DNA from: RZZS01 sp964491785
GTDB taxonomy: Bacteria > Pseudomonadota > Alphaproteobacteria > Micavibrionales > Micavibrionaceae
Length of the DNA stretch: 64,000 nt
Direction: 5' to 3'
Assembly: GCA_964491785.1 (NCBI GenBank)
Contig: CAZBGS010000001.1
Span: forward strand, 124,001 to 188,000
Shown here: piece after piece, positions 35,380-43,616 of the stretch
Position numbering within the stretch: the first letter of the stretch is position 1
Layout of the letters: every line of letters starts with the position of its first letter
Notes under the pieces: model-generated
What the model was told of the DNA's origin: nothing
What the model saw: only the letters and a program-made list of their open reading frames with translations
Database searches by the model: none
Translations under genes and position numbers: made by a program

Positions 35380-36534
35380 TTACTCGCTGATTATAGCCAT
35401 GTCATTGCGGTGCATCATAACGCTACGTCCGGAATAACCGAGCGCGGCTTCAAGATCAGAACTTTTTAAACCGGCTATTTTTCTGGCCTCGACCGAGTTG
35501 AACGCAACAAGTCCTATTGCAATATTTTCTCTTCCCGTACTGCAGACAGTTACGGGGTCGCCGCGATCGAACTCGCCTTCAACCTTAACCACACCAATCG
35601 GCAGAAGGCTTTTGCCCTCAAGCAACGCTTTTTGGGCTCCGGAATCGATTGTAATAACCCCTGCTGTGCGAATATGGGATTCTATCCAGCGTTTGCGCGC
35701 ATTCGCGGGGTTGCCCCTGGCTTTAAACCAGGTGCAGCGGGCCTGACTGCTTTCGGAAAGCAGATTGCCCAAAGCATGCTCCTTGCGGCCATCGGCGATC
35801 AGGAACGAGGCCCCGGCGTTGGTCGCCAGCCTTGCCGCCTCGATTTTCGAGCGCATTCCGCCGGTGCTTATTCCAGCTGGTGCATCTCCTGCCATATCGA
35901 AGTATTTCTTCTCAAGACGCTCAACGAAGGGAATGTGTACGGCATCGGGGTCAATGCCCGGATCAGCCGTATACAGCCCATCGGTCGTGGAGAGAAGGAT
36001 GACGAGATCAGCTTCGATCATCTGGCCGACGCGAGCTGCAAGGCGGTCGTTGTCGCCGAACCTGATCTCTTCTGTTGCAACGCTGTCATTCTCGTTAATG
36101 ACCGGAACTATACCGCGTGAGAGCAGGGCATGTATCGTCGCTCTGGCGTTCAGGTGGGAGCGGCGGTTTTCAGTATCGTGCGGAGAGAGAAGAACCTGGG
36201 CAATGCTTGTATTATAAGTTTCGAATGCCTTGTGGTAAGCCAGGCATAAATGGATCTGGCCGATAGCGGCGGCGGCCTGTTCCAGTTCCAGGGATATTAA
36301 CGATCTGGGGGTTTTGCTGCCGATGCCTAAAGGTTTTCTGCCAAGCGCTATGGCTCCGGAGGTAACTATGACGATTTCATGTCTGCTAGCCATCAGCGAC
36401 GAGATATCTTCAGCAAGAGCCGCAAGCCACTTTTCTCTTGGCAGTCCTCCTTCCGTGACCAGCGCGGAACCGATCTTGATCACTATGCGCCTGCAATCCC
36501 TTACAAGCCCGGAGACGTGTTTATTCCTGCTCAT
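35380..36534 (-). CDS. proB: Glutamate 5-kinase, 384 aa
   Basis: First step of proline synthesis. The amino-acid kinase domain starts RRIVIKIGSALVTEGG and contains PVINENDSVATEEIRFGDNDRLAA; a C-terminal PUA domain spans about 285-375. The feedback site of the family is expected to be retained. It overlaps the end of obgE by 14 bases. Its partner proA lies at 17604-18881 rather than next to it. Confidence 0.97.
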   Translation of the reverse strand: MSRNKHVSGLVRDCRRIVIKIGSALVTEGGLPREKWLAALAEDISSLMASRHEIVIVTSGAIALGRKPLGIGSKTPRSLISLELEQAAAAIGQIHLCLAYHKAFETYNTSIAQVLLSPHDTENRRSHLNARATIHALLSRGIVPVINENDSVATEEIRFGDNDRLAARVGQMIEADLVILLSTTDGLYTADPGIDPDAVHIPFVERLEKKYFDMAGDAPAGISTGGMRSKIEAARLATNAGASFLIADGRKEHALGNLLSESSQARCTWFKARGNPANARKRWIESHIRTAGVITIDSGAQKALLEGKSLLPIGVVKVEGEFDRGDPVTVCSTGRENIAIGLVAFNSVEARKIAGLKSSDLEAALGYSGRSVMMHRNDMAIISE

Positions 36535-37546
36535 CCTCTTTGCGCCTCTCCTTTAGCCGCATTTCGCGCACTATAGTGCCTGTCCGGTAGAGAACCGGAT
36601 CAATATTTTTTCCTGTTGCAGCGGATATTACGATTACTTCTTTCCCGGCGGCATCTTCCAGATTTTTTGCCTGAAAAGAAGACAGATCATCCCCCAGAGC
36701 GTCCGATTTGTTTAGAGCCAGAATTTCCGGTTTCGCCGAGAGACCATGACCATATTGTTCGAGTTCGTTACGGATCGTTCTATAGGCCTGAGCCACGTCA
36801 TCCTGCGTGCCGTCCACAATATGAATTAGTACCGCGGTTCTCTCCACGTGCCCCAGAAACCGGTCTCCAAGGCCCTGACCCAAATGCGCGCCCTCGATCA
36901 GCCCGGGGATATCTGCGAGCACGAAATCGTATTCGCCCTTGCGGACGACGCCGAGGTTGGGGTGCAAGGTTGTGAACGGGTAGTCGGCTATCTTCGGTTT
37001 TGCCTGCGATACCGCCGAGAGAAAAGTAGATTTTCCCGCATTGGGCAGGCCGACAAGTCCGGCGTCAGCCAGCAGTTTCAGGCGGAGCCATACGCCAATT
37101 TCCTGACCCGGCCATCCGGGAGTGGCCTTGCGGGGGGCCTGATTGGTGGAGCTTTTGTAATGGGCATTGCCGAAGCCGCCGTCACCGCCTTTTAAGAAGA
37201 CGATACTCTGACTGCCGTCCGTAAGATCGGCCAGAATAGTTTCCTGATCCTCGGCAAGTATCTGGGTTCCGGCAGGGACATTGATGATGCAGTCATCTCC
37301 GCCGGCTCCGCTTTTGTTCCTTCCGCTGCCCGGTCTTCCGTTCTGAGCCTTGAAGTGTTGCTGGTAGCGGAAATCTATCAAAGTATTGAGAGTGTCGCAT
37401 ACCTGGAAAATGACGTCTCCTCCGCGGCCGCCATTGCCGCCATCGGGGCCACCGAACTCAATGAATTTTTCGCGACGGAATGATACGCAGCCAGCGCCAC
37501 CGTCTCCGCTTTTCAAGTAAATTTTAGCCTGATCGAGAAATTTCAT
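36521..37546 (-). CDS. obgE: Obg/CgtA GTPase, 341 aa
   Basis: A large-subunit ribosome assembly and stress GTPase. The glycine-rich Obg fold is N-terminal (KSGDGGAGCVSFRREKFI, GGPDGGNGGRGGDV), and the G domain has G1 GLPNAGKST, G3 DIPGLIEGAH and G4 NKSD. The ATG at 37546 is better spaced from GGAAGA than the ATG two codons earlier (37552). A terminator between it and rpmA means it is not simply part of the rplU-rpmA transcript. Confidence 0.96.
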   Translation of the reverse strand: MKFLDQAKIYLKSGDGGAGCVSFRREKFIEFGGPDGGNGGRGGDVIFQVCDTLNTLIDFRYQQHFKAQNGRPGSGRNKSGAGGDDCIINVPAGTQILAEDQETILADLTDGSQSIVFLKGGDGGFGNAHYKSSTNQAPRKATPGWPGQEIGVWLRLKLLADAGLVGLPNAGKSTFLSAVSQAKPKIADYPFTTLHPNLGVVRKGEYDFVLADIPGLIEGAHLGQGLGDRFLGHVERTAVLIHIVDGTQDDVAQAYRTIRNELEQYGHGLSAKPEILALNKSDALGDDLSSFQAKNLEDAAGKEVIVISAATGKNIDPVLYRTGTIVREMRLKERRKEDEQE

Positions 37547-37564
37547 TTTCATTCTTCCGGTTAT

Positions 37565-37589
37565 AAAAAAGCCCGCTTCGCGAGCGGGC
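37565..37589 (-). terminator. Intrinsic terminator after rplU-rpmA
   Basis: A 7-bp stem (GCCCGCT/AGCGGGC, 37571-37589, 5-base loop) is followed on the minus strand by six T residues (37570-37565). It lies between rpmA and obgE and should end or attenuate the ribosomal protein transcript. Confidence 0.85.
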
Positions 37590-37612
37590 CTTCGTGTATT
37601 ATGCTTTAAGGC

Positions 37613-37888
37613 CTACTCGGCAGCGAGAAGGTCGTTGGCTGGGATTACGCTAACATAGGACTTGCCGCCGCGACCGCATTTAAACTGCACCTGACCGTCT
37701 ACCAGCGCGAAAAGTGTGTGATCCTTGCCAAGGCCAACGTTGCGGCCTGCATAGTATTTGGTGCCGCGTTGACGAACAATGATGTTACCGGAGAGAATAA
37801 GTTCTCCGCCATAGCGTTTTACGCCAAGACGGCGCCCGGCTGTGTCGCGACCGTTTCTGGAGCTGCCACCGGCTTTTTTGTGTGCCAT
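37613..37888 (-). CDS. rpmA: 50S ribosomal protein L27, 91 aa
   Basis: The N-terminal MAHKKAGGSSRNGRDT reaches towards the peptidyl-transferase centre, and RRLGVKRYGGELILSGNIIVRQRG is characteristic. There is no N-terminal extension of the kind that is cleaved in Firmicutes. It lies 23 bases after rplU. Confidence 0.98.
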   Translation of the reverse strand: MAHKKAGGSSRNGRDTAGRRLGVKRYGGELILSGNIIVRQRGTKYYAGRNVGLGKDHTLFALVDGQVQFKCGRGGKSYVSVIPANDLLAAE

Positions 37889-37911
37889 TTATTGTTCCTC
37901 CTTAAAGGTGA

Positions 37912-38226
37912 TCAAGCCGCTTTGATTTCAGTTATCTCAAGCACGGTCAGGTTTTGGCGGTGACCGGCCTTGCGGCGGTAATTTTTGCGGCGCTTTTTCT
38001 TGAAAACCAAAATTTTCGGAGCGCGAATGTGATCGACGACCTTCGCGACTACTTTTGCCCCGCTGACTACAGGAGCGCCAACTTTCGTGTCCTTGCCGTC
38101 ATTGACAAGCAGGACATCATTGATATCCAGGCTTTCGCCAGCTTCGGCGTCGAGCTTCTCGACTTTGATTTTCGAGCTTTTTGTTACTTTGTACTGCTTT
38201 CCGCCGGTGCGAATAATTGCAAACAT
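37912..38226 (-). CDS. rplU: 50S ribosomal protein L21, 104 aa
   Basis: Begins FAIIRTGGKQYKV, binds 23S rRNA and contains the KKRRKNYRRKAGHRQ basic segment. The ATG at 38226 is used; an in-frame upstream start at 38271 lies within the promoter region and is rejected. First gene of rplU-rpmA. Confidence 0.97.
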   Translation of the reverse strand: MFAIIRTGGKQYKVTKSSKIKVEKLDAEAGESLDINDVLLVNDGKDTKVGAPVVSGAKVVAKVVDHIRAPKILVFKKKRRKNYRRKAGHRQNLTVLEITEIKAA

Positions 38227-38262
38227 TTTTCGTATTCCATTGCTATAGTGAAGCAGGCTGGC

Positions 38263-38290
38263 AATATACACACCTGCCGGTTCCTGTCAA
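38263..38290 (-). promoter_or_regulatory. Strong promoter of rplU-rpmA
   Basis: TTGACA (38290-38285), a 16-base spacer and TATATT (38268-38263) on the minus strand; start codon about 37 bases downstream. Confidence 0.8.
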
Positions 38291-38305
38291 GTAAAACAGA
38301 TAGAG

Positions 38306-38818
38306 TTATTTATGACGAGAATCTAACACAACAGGGGCTATCATGTCTTGTATTATTCTTCGGCTAAGTTCTCCGCGTTGTCTGTAAACGATACGGCCAT
38401 CAAGGATTACAAGGGTTTCAGGCACCCCTGAAACATTCCATGTGGATAACTTCACGCCATACGTATCCATGCCGATCCATATATACGGATTACCGTTCCT
38501 TTCAAGGAAAGCGGCGGCTTTCATACGGTCGTCCTTCCATGCTACGCCCGTCAGTTCTATCTGCCATTTTTCGGCCATTTCAACAAGAAGCGGCATCTCG
38601 ACAGCGCAAGTCTCGCACCATGAAGCGAAAATATTGATTATCTGCAAGCCTTTTTGTTTCGGTAAGACGCGAGACGGTGAATCATCAAGAGCGGCAATTT
38701 CCAGGAGCGGGAGTGTTTTTTCAGTTTCATTTTTAGGATAAAAATCAACGGCAAGCGCCAGAATGGCAATAAAAACTATCGAAACGATATAGGCCGGTTT
38801 AATCATTTGCATAGACAT
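38306..38818 (-). CDS. ResA/CcmG/DsbE-like membrane thioredoxin, 170 aa
   Basis: An N-terminal membrane anchor (about residues 6-24) is followed by a thioredoxin fold with the active site FASWCETCAVEMP and a later VSGVPETLVI (cis-Pro loop, with the acidic residue expected in cytochrome c maturation reductases). It would reduce apocytochrome cysteines before heme attachment. Its start overlaps the end of the CcsA-like gene by 20 bases, so it belongs to the same operon. By context ResA (System II) fits better than CcmG. Confidence 0.87.
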   Translation of the reverse strand: MSMQMIKPAYIVSIVFIAILALAVDFYPKNETEKTLPLLEIAALDDSPSRVLPKQKGLQIINIFASWCETCAVEMPLLVEMAEKWQIELTGVAWKDDRMKAAAFLERNGNPYIWIGMDTYGVKLSTWNVSGVPETLVILDGRIVYRQRGELSRRIIQDMIAPVVLDSRHK

Positions 38819-39563
38819 GAAGGCTGGTCTCCGCCGCCGGTAGTAAATCCAATCCCAGATACATGAAAGCTGTCAGAAACAGGGCAGAAGAGAGCAGGGT
38901 CGCTCCATACCGGGACTTGCGCCACAGGTTAGGCATGTGCCTGTAAGAGGCGATGAGTAGCCACTGCGAGAGCGCAAAGCTCTCCTTCAAGTCCCAACTC
39001 CACCACGATCCCCATGCCTGATGTGCCCAGACCGAGCCGAGGCAGAGACCGAGCGCAAGAAATAAAAATGATCCTGACGACAGGCTGTCGGCCAGTGAAA
39101 TCAATCTTTCCTTTCCCATAATAAGATAGGCAAAGGCCAGGGCGCCTGACAGCGTGACATAGGCGTAGCCGGTAAAATACGCGCAGACATGAGGCACAAA
39201 CCAAATGCTTTGCAAAGCCGCCGGCATTTCAGATGCCCCGAAGCCGTCAAGAATAAGAATTGTGTATAACAGAATCATCGCAGAAATCGCTGACGCGAAA
39301 GCAGGGATAGGACAATTATCGTAAATTGCAGCTGAAAGATATCCGACTATTCCAAGGCACAATGCCAGCAGTGTCAGTGTTTCAGATAAATTTCGAAAAG
39401 GCGGGCGTGCCAGATCATGCCAGGAAAAAACGATATAAACGCCGACTATGATTATAGCCGTGATTCCAACTGCTTGTCCGATCTTATTAATCTTGAAAAT
39501 TAATAAGATCACGGCTATTGCATGGGCAAGGGCCGCAGCTGCTGGCAAAGCTAACGGCCACAT
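38799..39563 (-). CDS. CcsA/ResC-like cytochrome c synthetase subunit, 254 aa
   Basis: A multi-spanning membrane protein with the heme-handling tryptophan motif WGSWWSWDLKE and the three conserved His of the CcsA family: FVPHVCAYF, YRHMPN and SLHVY at the end. PPFRNLSETL is the family's N-terminal periplasmic motif. About seven to eight helices. I chose the ATG at 39563, overlapping the end of the upstream gene by 13 bases; a longer start at 39719 adds about 50 polar residues that look like readthrough. CcmC or CcmF are less likely because of these motifs and the ResB-like neighbour. Confidence 0.85.
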   Translation of the reverse strand: MWPLALPAAAALAHAIAVILLIFKINKIGQAVGITAIIIVGVYIVFSWHDLARPPFRNLSETLTLLALCLGIVGYLSAAIYDNCPIPAFASAISAMILLYTILILDGFGASEMPAALQSIWFVPHVCAYFTGYAYVTLSGALAFAYLIMGKERLISLADSLSSGSFLFLALGLCLGSVWAHQAWGSWWSWDLKESFALSQWLLIASYRHMPNLWRKSRYGATLLSSALFLTAFMYLGLDLLPAAETSLHVYAND

Positions 39564-40333
39564 TTTTTTATTTTGGCTTGCATGATAAAGGATACCAGTA
39601 TTCCGCTCAGGAAAAGAAGCATGCCGAAAGCAGCAGTGCTGAACCCCGGCGAGCAATTCACGTAGTATTCGGTATGCCCAGGATCTTGGATAGCGCCGCG
39701 AAGTTTTACCACATGACAATTCCTGATCAAATCCGTCTGCCCGGCGAGTTTCCTGTGAGGCCCATGGGTAACGGCAAAAATACGGCTTTCTCCGCCATTT
39801 GAGAGCGTGTACGTGCCTTCACGACTAAAGGCAGTTCCCAGCGCGGCAGCTACTAAAATAAATAATATCCCCGTGTGAGCAGCAACTTTTGAAAAAAAAG
39901 CAATCATGGCCTTGTCATGGTTTCTTAATTCTTCTACAACGGCAAGCACCTGCTGTGCTGCCAGAAGACCGAGAAGGCCGCTAAAATAGTACGTCCGGTG
40001 AACAGAGAGTATATGCGGATCCGGGCCAGGCGGTATCAACGCCCCTGCCAGAATCATCAGAGCAAGCAGCAGCAATATGCCCGAGGCGGTTTTGCTTGAG
40101 GTCAGGCTCATCATAAGGTCTTTATTGCACAAACCAGCAGCGATAGCGGAAAACGCCACCACTGCTCCATAGGCAGATATGACAAATTGATACTCATGCC
40201 AGCCCAATCGGGGCATGGTTGCATGAAGGAAAATTCCGGTTAGTACAGGGCAGGCCAATACCAATATGTATAACGCCTGTGATGGTAATCCTTCCGAAAT
40301 TGAACTTTCAATCTTCTTCATGAGCTCGCCCAT
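39551..40333 (-). CDS. ResB/Ccs1-like cytochrome c biogenesis protein, 260 aa
   Basis: Four to five membrane helices. SSKTASGILLLLALMILAG followed by ALIPP, and KVAAHTGILFILVAAALGTA followed by FSREGTYTLSNGGES, resemble the ResB core (the first helices and the H-x-G helix with following strand). The periplasmic domain is short, as in compact members of the family. I chose the ATG at 40333 because AGGAAAG lies 7 bases upstream; longer in-frame starts (40348, 40384 and TTG at 40402) have no ribosome site. The gene is divergent from nhaD and first of a three-gene overlapping set. Confidence 0.75.
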   Translation of the reverse strand: MGELMKKIESSISEGLPSQALYILVLACPVLTGIFLHATMPRLGWHEYQFVISAYGAVVAFSAIAAGLCNKDLMMSLTSSKTASGILLLLALMILAGALIPPGPDPHILSVHRTYYFSGLLGLLAAQQVLAVVEELRNHDKAMIAFFSKVAAHTGILFILVAAALGTAFSREGTYTLSNGGESRIFAVTHGPHRKLAGQTDLIRNCHVVKLRGAIQDPGHTEYYVNCSPGFSTAAFGMLLFLSGILVSFIMQAKIKKCGR

Positions 40334-40349
40334 CCTGCTTTCCTGCATA

Positions 40350-40378
40350 TTGACATCGATCAATCCTGACAGGACAAT
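40350..40378 (+). promoter_or_regulatory. Probable promoter of nhaD
   Basis: A perfect TTGACA (40350-40355), a 17-base spacer and GACAAT (40373-40378), about 30 bases before the ATG at 40410. Confidence 0.6.
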
Positions 40379-40409
40379 AGGCATTAAATCTGAGTAGAGC
40401 AAAATCTAA

Positions 40410-41792
40410 ATGTCCCCTATCAAACTGCTTCCGTTAACAATTCTGACAATATTTATGCCTGGTATAGCCTTTGCCTCCACCGGAGAAATCTTGTCATCGC
40501 GCCCTACAGTCGAAGCTCTTCGCACTCATCCAGGGGGCATTTTATGTCTTGCTTTATTCATATTTTCGTACCTTGTGGTTTTGTCAGAAGAACATCATCA
40601 TTTAAGAAAATCAAAACCGGTTATGCTGGGGGCCGGCCTGATCTGGGTTATTATTGCCATTATTTCACCCGAATACGGGGTTTCGCACGAACAACTCAGG
40701 GCCGCTATTTTCCACGGTCTAGACGAATATGCGAGCCTGCTGCTGTTTCTTATGTCTGCAATGACCTTTATCTCAGCGCTTCAGGAAAGGCAGGTCTTCG
40801 CAGCGCTGCGTTCGCGGCTGGTGCGGGCCGGATTGAATACGCGCCAGCTTTTTGTGGCCACTGGCACTGTCGCGTTCTGCCTGTCGCCGATAGCGGACAA
40901 TCTGACTACATCGCTTGTACTTGGAGCGGTGATTATGGCAGTGGGCGGCAACGATCCCAAATTCGTAGCTATGGCCTGCATTAATGTTGTCAATGCCGCG
41001 AACGCGGGTGGAGCTTTCAGCCCTTTTGGCGACATTACCACTCTTATGGTCTGGCAGGCTGGTCACGTAGATTTTTTCAGTTTTTTTAAACTATTCCTGC
41101 CTTCACTGGTTTGTTTTCTTGTCCCCCTTTCGATCATGTATCCTTTCGTTCCGAAAGGCATGCCGTGGAGCATGAAAGAATCAGTGCGTATGAAAAGGGG
41201 CGCCAAGTTTATTATTCTGCTCGGACTGGCAACCATCGGCATGGCTGTTTCATTCGAACAAATATTGGGATTGCCGCCGTTTCTCGGGATGATGACGGGA
41301 TTGTCACTGCTTATGTTTACTGCATATGTTTTAAGAAATACCGGAAGGGGTGTTGACAAGGATTTCGATATTCTCGAAACGGTGGCAAGCGCAGAATGGG
41401 ATACGCTTTTATTCTTTTTCGGTGTTATCTTCAGCGTTGGAGGACTGGCTTTTCTGGGTTATCTGGAATGGTCGTCACAGGTCATGTATCAGGACTGGGG
41501 GCCGACAGTTACCAATATTGCGCTTGGCACAGTTTCAGCAGTAGTCGACAATATTCCGGTGATGTTCGCTGTACTTGGAATGAATCCGGAAATGGATACA
41601 TCTCAATGGCTGCTGATCACATTAACTTCAGGCATTGGCGGAAGCATGCTGTCTATCGGCTCTGCGGCCGGGGTTGCACTTATGGGCGTGGCTCGCGGGC
41701 AGTATACTTTTCTAAAACATTTAAAATGGACGCCGGTGATCATTCTGGGTTTCGCGGCGTCTATTGCAACTCATATCTGGATTAATATGTAA
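40410..41792 (+). CDS. nhaD: NhaD-type Na+/H+ antiporter, 460 aa
   Basis: An ion-transporter-superfamily membrane protein with about 12 helices and an N-terminal signal-like helix (ending GIAFAS). The NhaD hallmark HHLRKSKPVMLGAG follows the first loop. Two re-entrant regions, FCLSPIADNLTTSLVLGAV and GTVSAVVDNIPVMFAVLGM, carry the acidic residues expected for cation transport, with NAANAGGAFSPFGDITTLM between. It probably expels sodium at neutral to alkaline pH. No ribosome site is clear. Its stop overlaps the start of the next gene (TAATG). Confidence 0.9.
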   Translation: MSPIKLLPLTILTIFMPGIAFASTGEILSSRPTVEALRTHPGGILCLALFIFSYLVVLSEEHHHLRKSKPVMLGAGLIWVIIAIISPEYGVSHEQLRAAIFHGLDEYASLLLFLMSAMTFISALQERQVFAALRSRLVRAGLNTRQLFVATGTVAFCLSPIADNLTTSLVLGAVIMAVGGNDPKFVAMACINVVNAANAGGAFSPFGDITTLMVWQAGHVDFFSFFKLFLPSLVCFLVPLSIMYPFVPKGMPWSMKESVRMKRGAKFIILLGLATIGMAVSFEQILGLPPFLGMMTGLSLLMFTAYVLRNTGRGVDKDFDILETVASAEWDTLLFFFGVIFSVGGLAFLGYLEWSSQVMYQDWGPTVTNIALGTVSAVVDNIPVMFAVLGMNPEMDTSQWLLITLTSGIGGSMLSIGSAAGVALMGVARGQYTFLKHLKWTPVIILGFAASIATHIWINM

Positions 41793-42577
41793 TGGACACA
41801 AGCATCACCGATCCGGCCGGCAAGCTGCATATTCAGGCAAAGGCGTTCGAGATGCTCGCCGAAAGCAGTGATAATGTCGTCGGGTATTTCATGAGCGGAT
41901 CATATGGCATGGGGTTTACTCATGGAAGACGAAATCTCGATCCGGTATTCATAGTAAAAAGCGGGAAGAAAAAAGCTCTTGAAAAGGAACTGTCAGGCAT
42001 AGGTCTTGATCTTTCCAACTGCGAAATCACGATTTACACCCATTCAGAATTTAAATCGCTTGATTTATCGGGTACCAGCGGGATGGGCTCTACACGCTAT
42101 GACTATGTCCATGCCAGAGCGGCAGTTGACAAGACAGGGGATATTCAGTCAGCCATGGACAAGCTCGGGCGTTTATCCGAAAAGGAGCGCATATTCTTTG
42201 GCGAGGGTTATCTTGACGCATATATCACCGGCTTCTACCGTTCTTTGCGGGCGTCAAGAGAGAACTGGCAACTGGCGCCACATCTGGAAGCGTCACGCTC
42301 GATAATAAATGCAATTGATTTCATTTTTGCTTCTGAAGGGCGTATTACGCCATATCCCAAATATCTTGAATGGGAGCTTAATCATCATCCTGTTGATTTC
42401 ATGCTTTCGGCCGAGTACATGCTGAAACTGATGGGGTCGATTCTAAGTAACATCGATGCGCGCGCGCAGACGATCCTTTTCGATGCGATAAGCATAAAGG
42501 CGCGCAGTTATGGTTTCGGCCATATTATCGACAAATGGGCCAGAAAACCGGAAGAGCAGGCACGACAATTCCGCTGA
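41792..42577 (+). CDS. Unrecognised nucleotidyltransferase-like protein, 261 aa
   Basis: I do not recognise an exact family. The segment GYFMSGSYGMGFTHGRRNLDPVFIV at about residues 31-55 has the outline of a polymerase-beta nucleotidyltransferase motif (GS followed by a D with hydrophobic residues), but the second acidic position is not evident, so it may be inactive. The rest is mostly helical. It is translationally coupled to nhaD (stop-start overlap) and its stop abuts the TauE gene. Confidence 0.6.
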   Translation: MDTSITDPAGKLHIQAKAFEMLAESSDNVVGYFMSGSYGMGFTHGRRNLDPVFIVKSGKKKALEKELSGIGLDLSNCEITIYTHSEFKSLDLSGTSGMGSTRYDYVHARAAVDKTGDIQSAMDKLGRLSEKERIFFGEGYLDAYITGFYRSLRASRENWQLAPHLEASRSIINAIDFIFASEGRITPYPKYLEWELNHHPVDFMLSAEYMLKLMGSILSNIDARAQTILFDAISIKARSYGFGHIIDKWARKPEEQARQFR

Positions 42578-43315
42578 TTAAAAGACGAACCTGACGAAAT
42601 TGTAGATACTAAGCAGGGCCACCAGCGTTCCTACCAGAATCATGAACGGTTTGGGCGGAAACTTCTTGCAAAACCATGCGCCAATTGGAGCCGCGATCAC
42701 GCCACCGAGAGCAAGGCCAAGTATTACGTTCACATGCGTAAAGCCGAGAGTAACCAGAAAAGTTACCGAGGCGGCCGTTGTTACGAAGAATTCCACTGCG
42801 TTGACACTGCCTATGGCTGTACGGATGTTATTGCCGCGTACAATAAGGTTGGAGGCGACAATAGGCCCCCATCCACCTCCTCCGATTGCATCGACGAACG
42901 CGCCGAAAAATCCCAGGGGGATAATATGCCTTGTTACCTCTTTGGGCGGGAAATCCTTGAACGCCTTAAAGATTATCACAAGGCCGATGATGAAAAGATA
43001 AATTGCAAAAAAAGGTTTGATAACATCGCCGTCAATAGTAGTGAGTATATAAGCCCCCAGAATCGCACCGATTACGCCTGGAATCAGAAGTCTGCGGAAA
43101 AGGTTTTTGTCTATATTGCCGAATGCCCTGTGGGATATGGCGGAGGCACCAGTTGAGAAACATTCGGCTGCGTGAACAGTTGCGCTTACTGTGGCCGGGG
43201 GCAAGCCGAGCCCCAGAAGAATGCTCGACGCCGTAACCCCATAGGCCATTCCAAGCGAACCATCAATAAGCTGGGCCGCAAAACCTGCGAGAACAAACAA
43301 TAAGAATTCTTCCAT
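42578..43315 (-). CDS. TauE/SafE-family (DUF81) permease, 245 aa
   Basis: About seven to eight membrane helices, with the repeat motifs GLPPATVSATVHAAECFSTGASA and AFVDAIGGGGWGPIVAS characteristic of this family. Members export or import sulfur-containing anions and organic acids; the substrate is not shown here. It is convergent with the nucleotidyltransferase-like gene with no bases between stop codons. Confidence 0.88.
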   Translation of the reverse strand: MEEFLLFVLAGFAAQLIDGSLGMAYGVTASSILLGLGLPPATVSATVHAAECFSTGASAISHRAFGNIDKNLFRRLLIPGVIGAILGAYILTTIDGDVIKPFFAIYLFIIGLVIIFKAFKDFPPKEVTRHIIPLGFFGAFVDAIGGGGWGPIVASNLIVRGNNIRTAIGSVNAVEFFVTTAASVTFLVTLGFTHVNVILGLALGGVIAAPIGAWFCKKFPPKPFMILVGTLVALLSIYNFVRFVF

Positions 43316-43390
43316 TCATTGCTTCCTGCAAATAATTATAAGCATGAATCAGAAAATAGAAATCTGTTTTGACGCAACTTGTAGCTGAAG

Positions 43391-43480
43391 TGGCGGACGG
43401 GGTGAGATTCGAACTCACGGGGGGCGTGAACCCCCGCCGGTTTTCAAGACCGGTGCAATCAACCGCTCTGCCACCCGTCC
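43391..43480 (-). tRNA. tRNA-Ser (anticodon TGA)
   Basis: A 90-base gene with the CCA encoded. The acceptor stem GGACGGG pairs with CCCGTCC, followed by discriminator G and CCA. The anticodon loop is CTTGAAA (anticodon TGA, reading UCA), with a long variable arm as in tRNA-Ser (GGCGGGGGTTCACGCCCCC), and the T arm contains GTTCGAATC. Confidence 0.96.
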
Positions 43481-43502
43481 GCAAGAGATTTTTCAGAGTA
43501 TT

Positions 43503-43532
43503 TTAATAGCTGTTTTGACGGTGCCGTGTAAA
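43503..43532 (-). promoter_or_regulatory. Probable promoter of the tRNA-Ser gene
   Basis: The minus strand has TTTACA (43532-43527), an 18-base spacer and TATTAA (43508-43503), 22 bases before the mature 5' end. Confidence 0.5.
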
Positions 43533-43616
43533 GAACTAGATTTCATTCCGCTTAAGCTTGCACCGGATTTGAAACTGCCTTACTCGTAAATTCAGTCTGA
43601 TTTCCATGGGGGGCGC

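Noticed and set aside
39564..39719. Longer N-terminus for the CcsA-like protein (start at 39719)
   Set aside because: The extra about 52 residues are polar, Cys- and Arg-rich, unlike the family, and lie within the end of the ResB-like gene.
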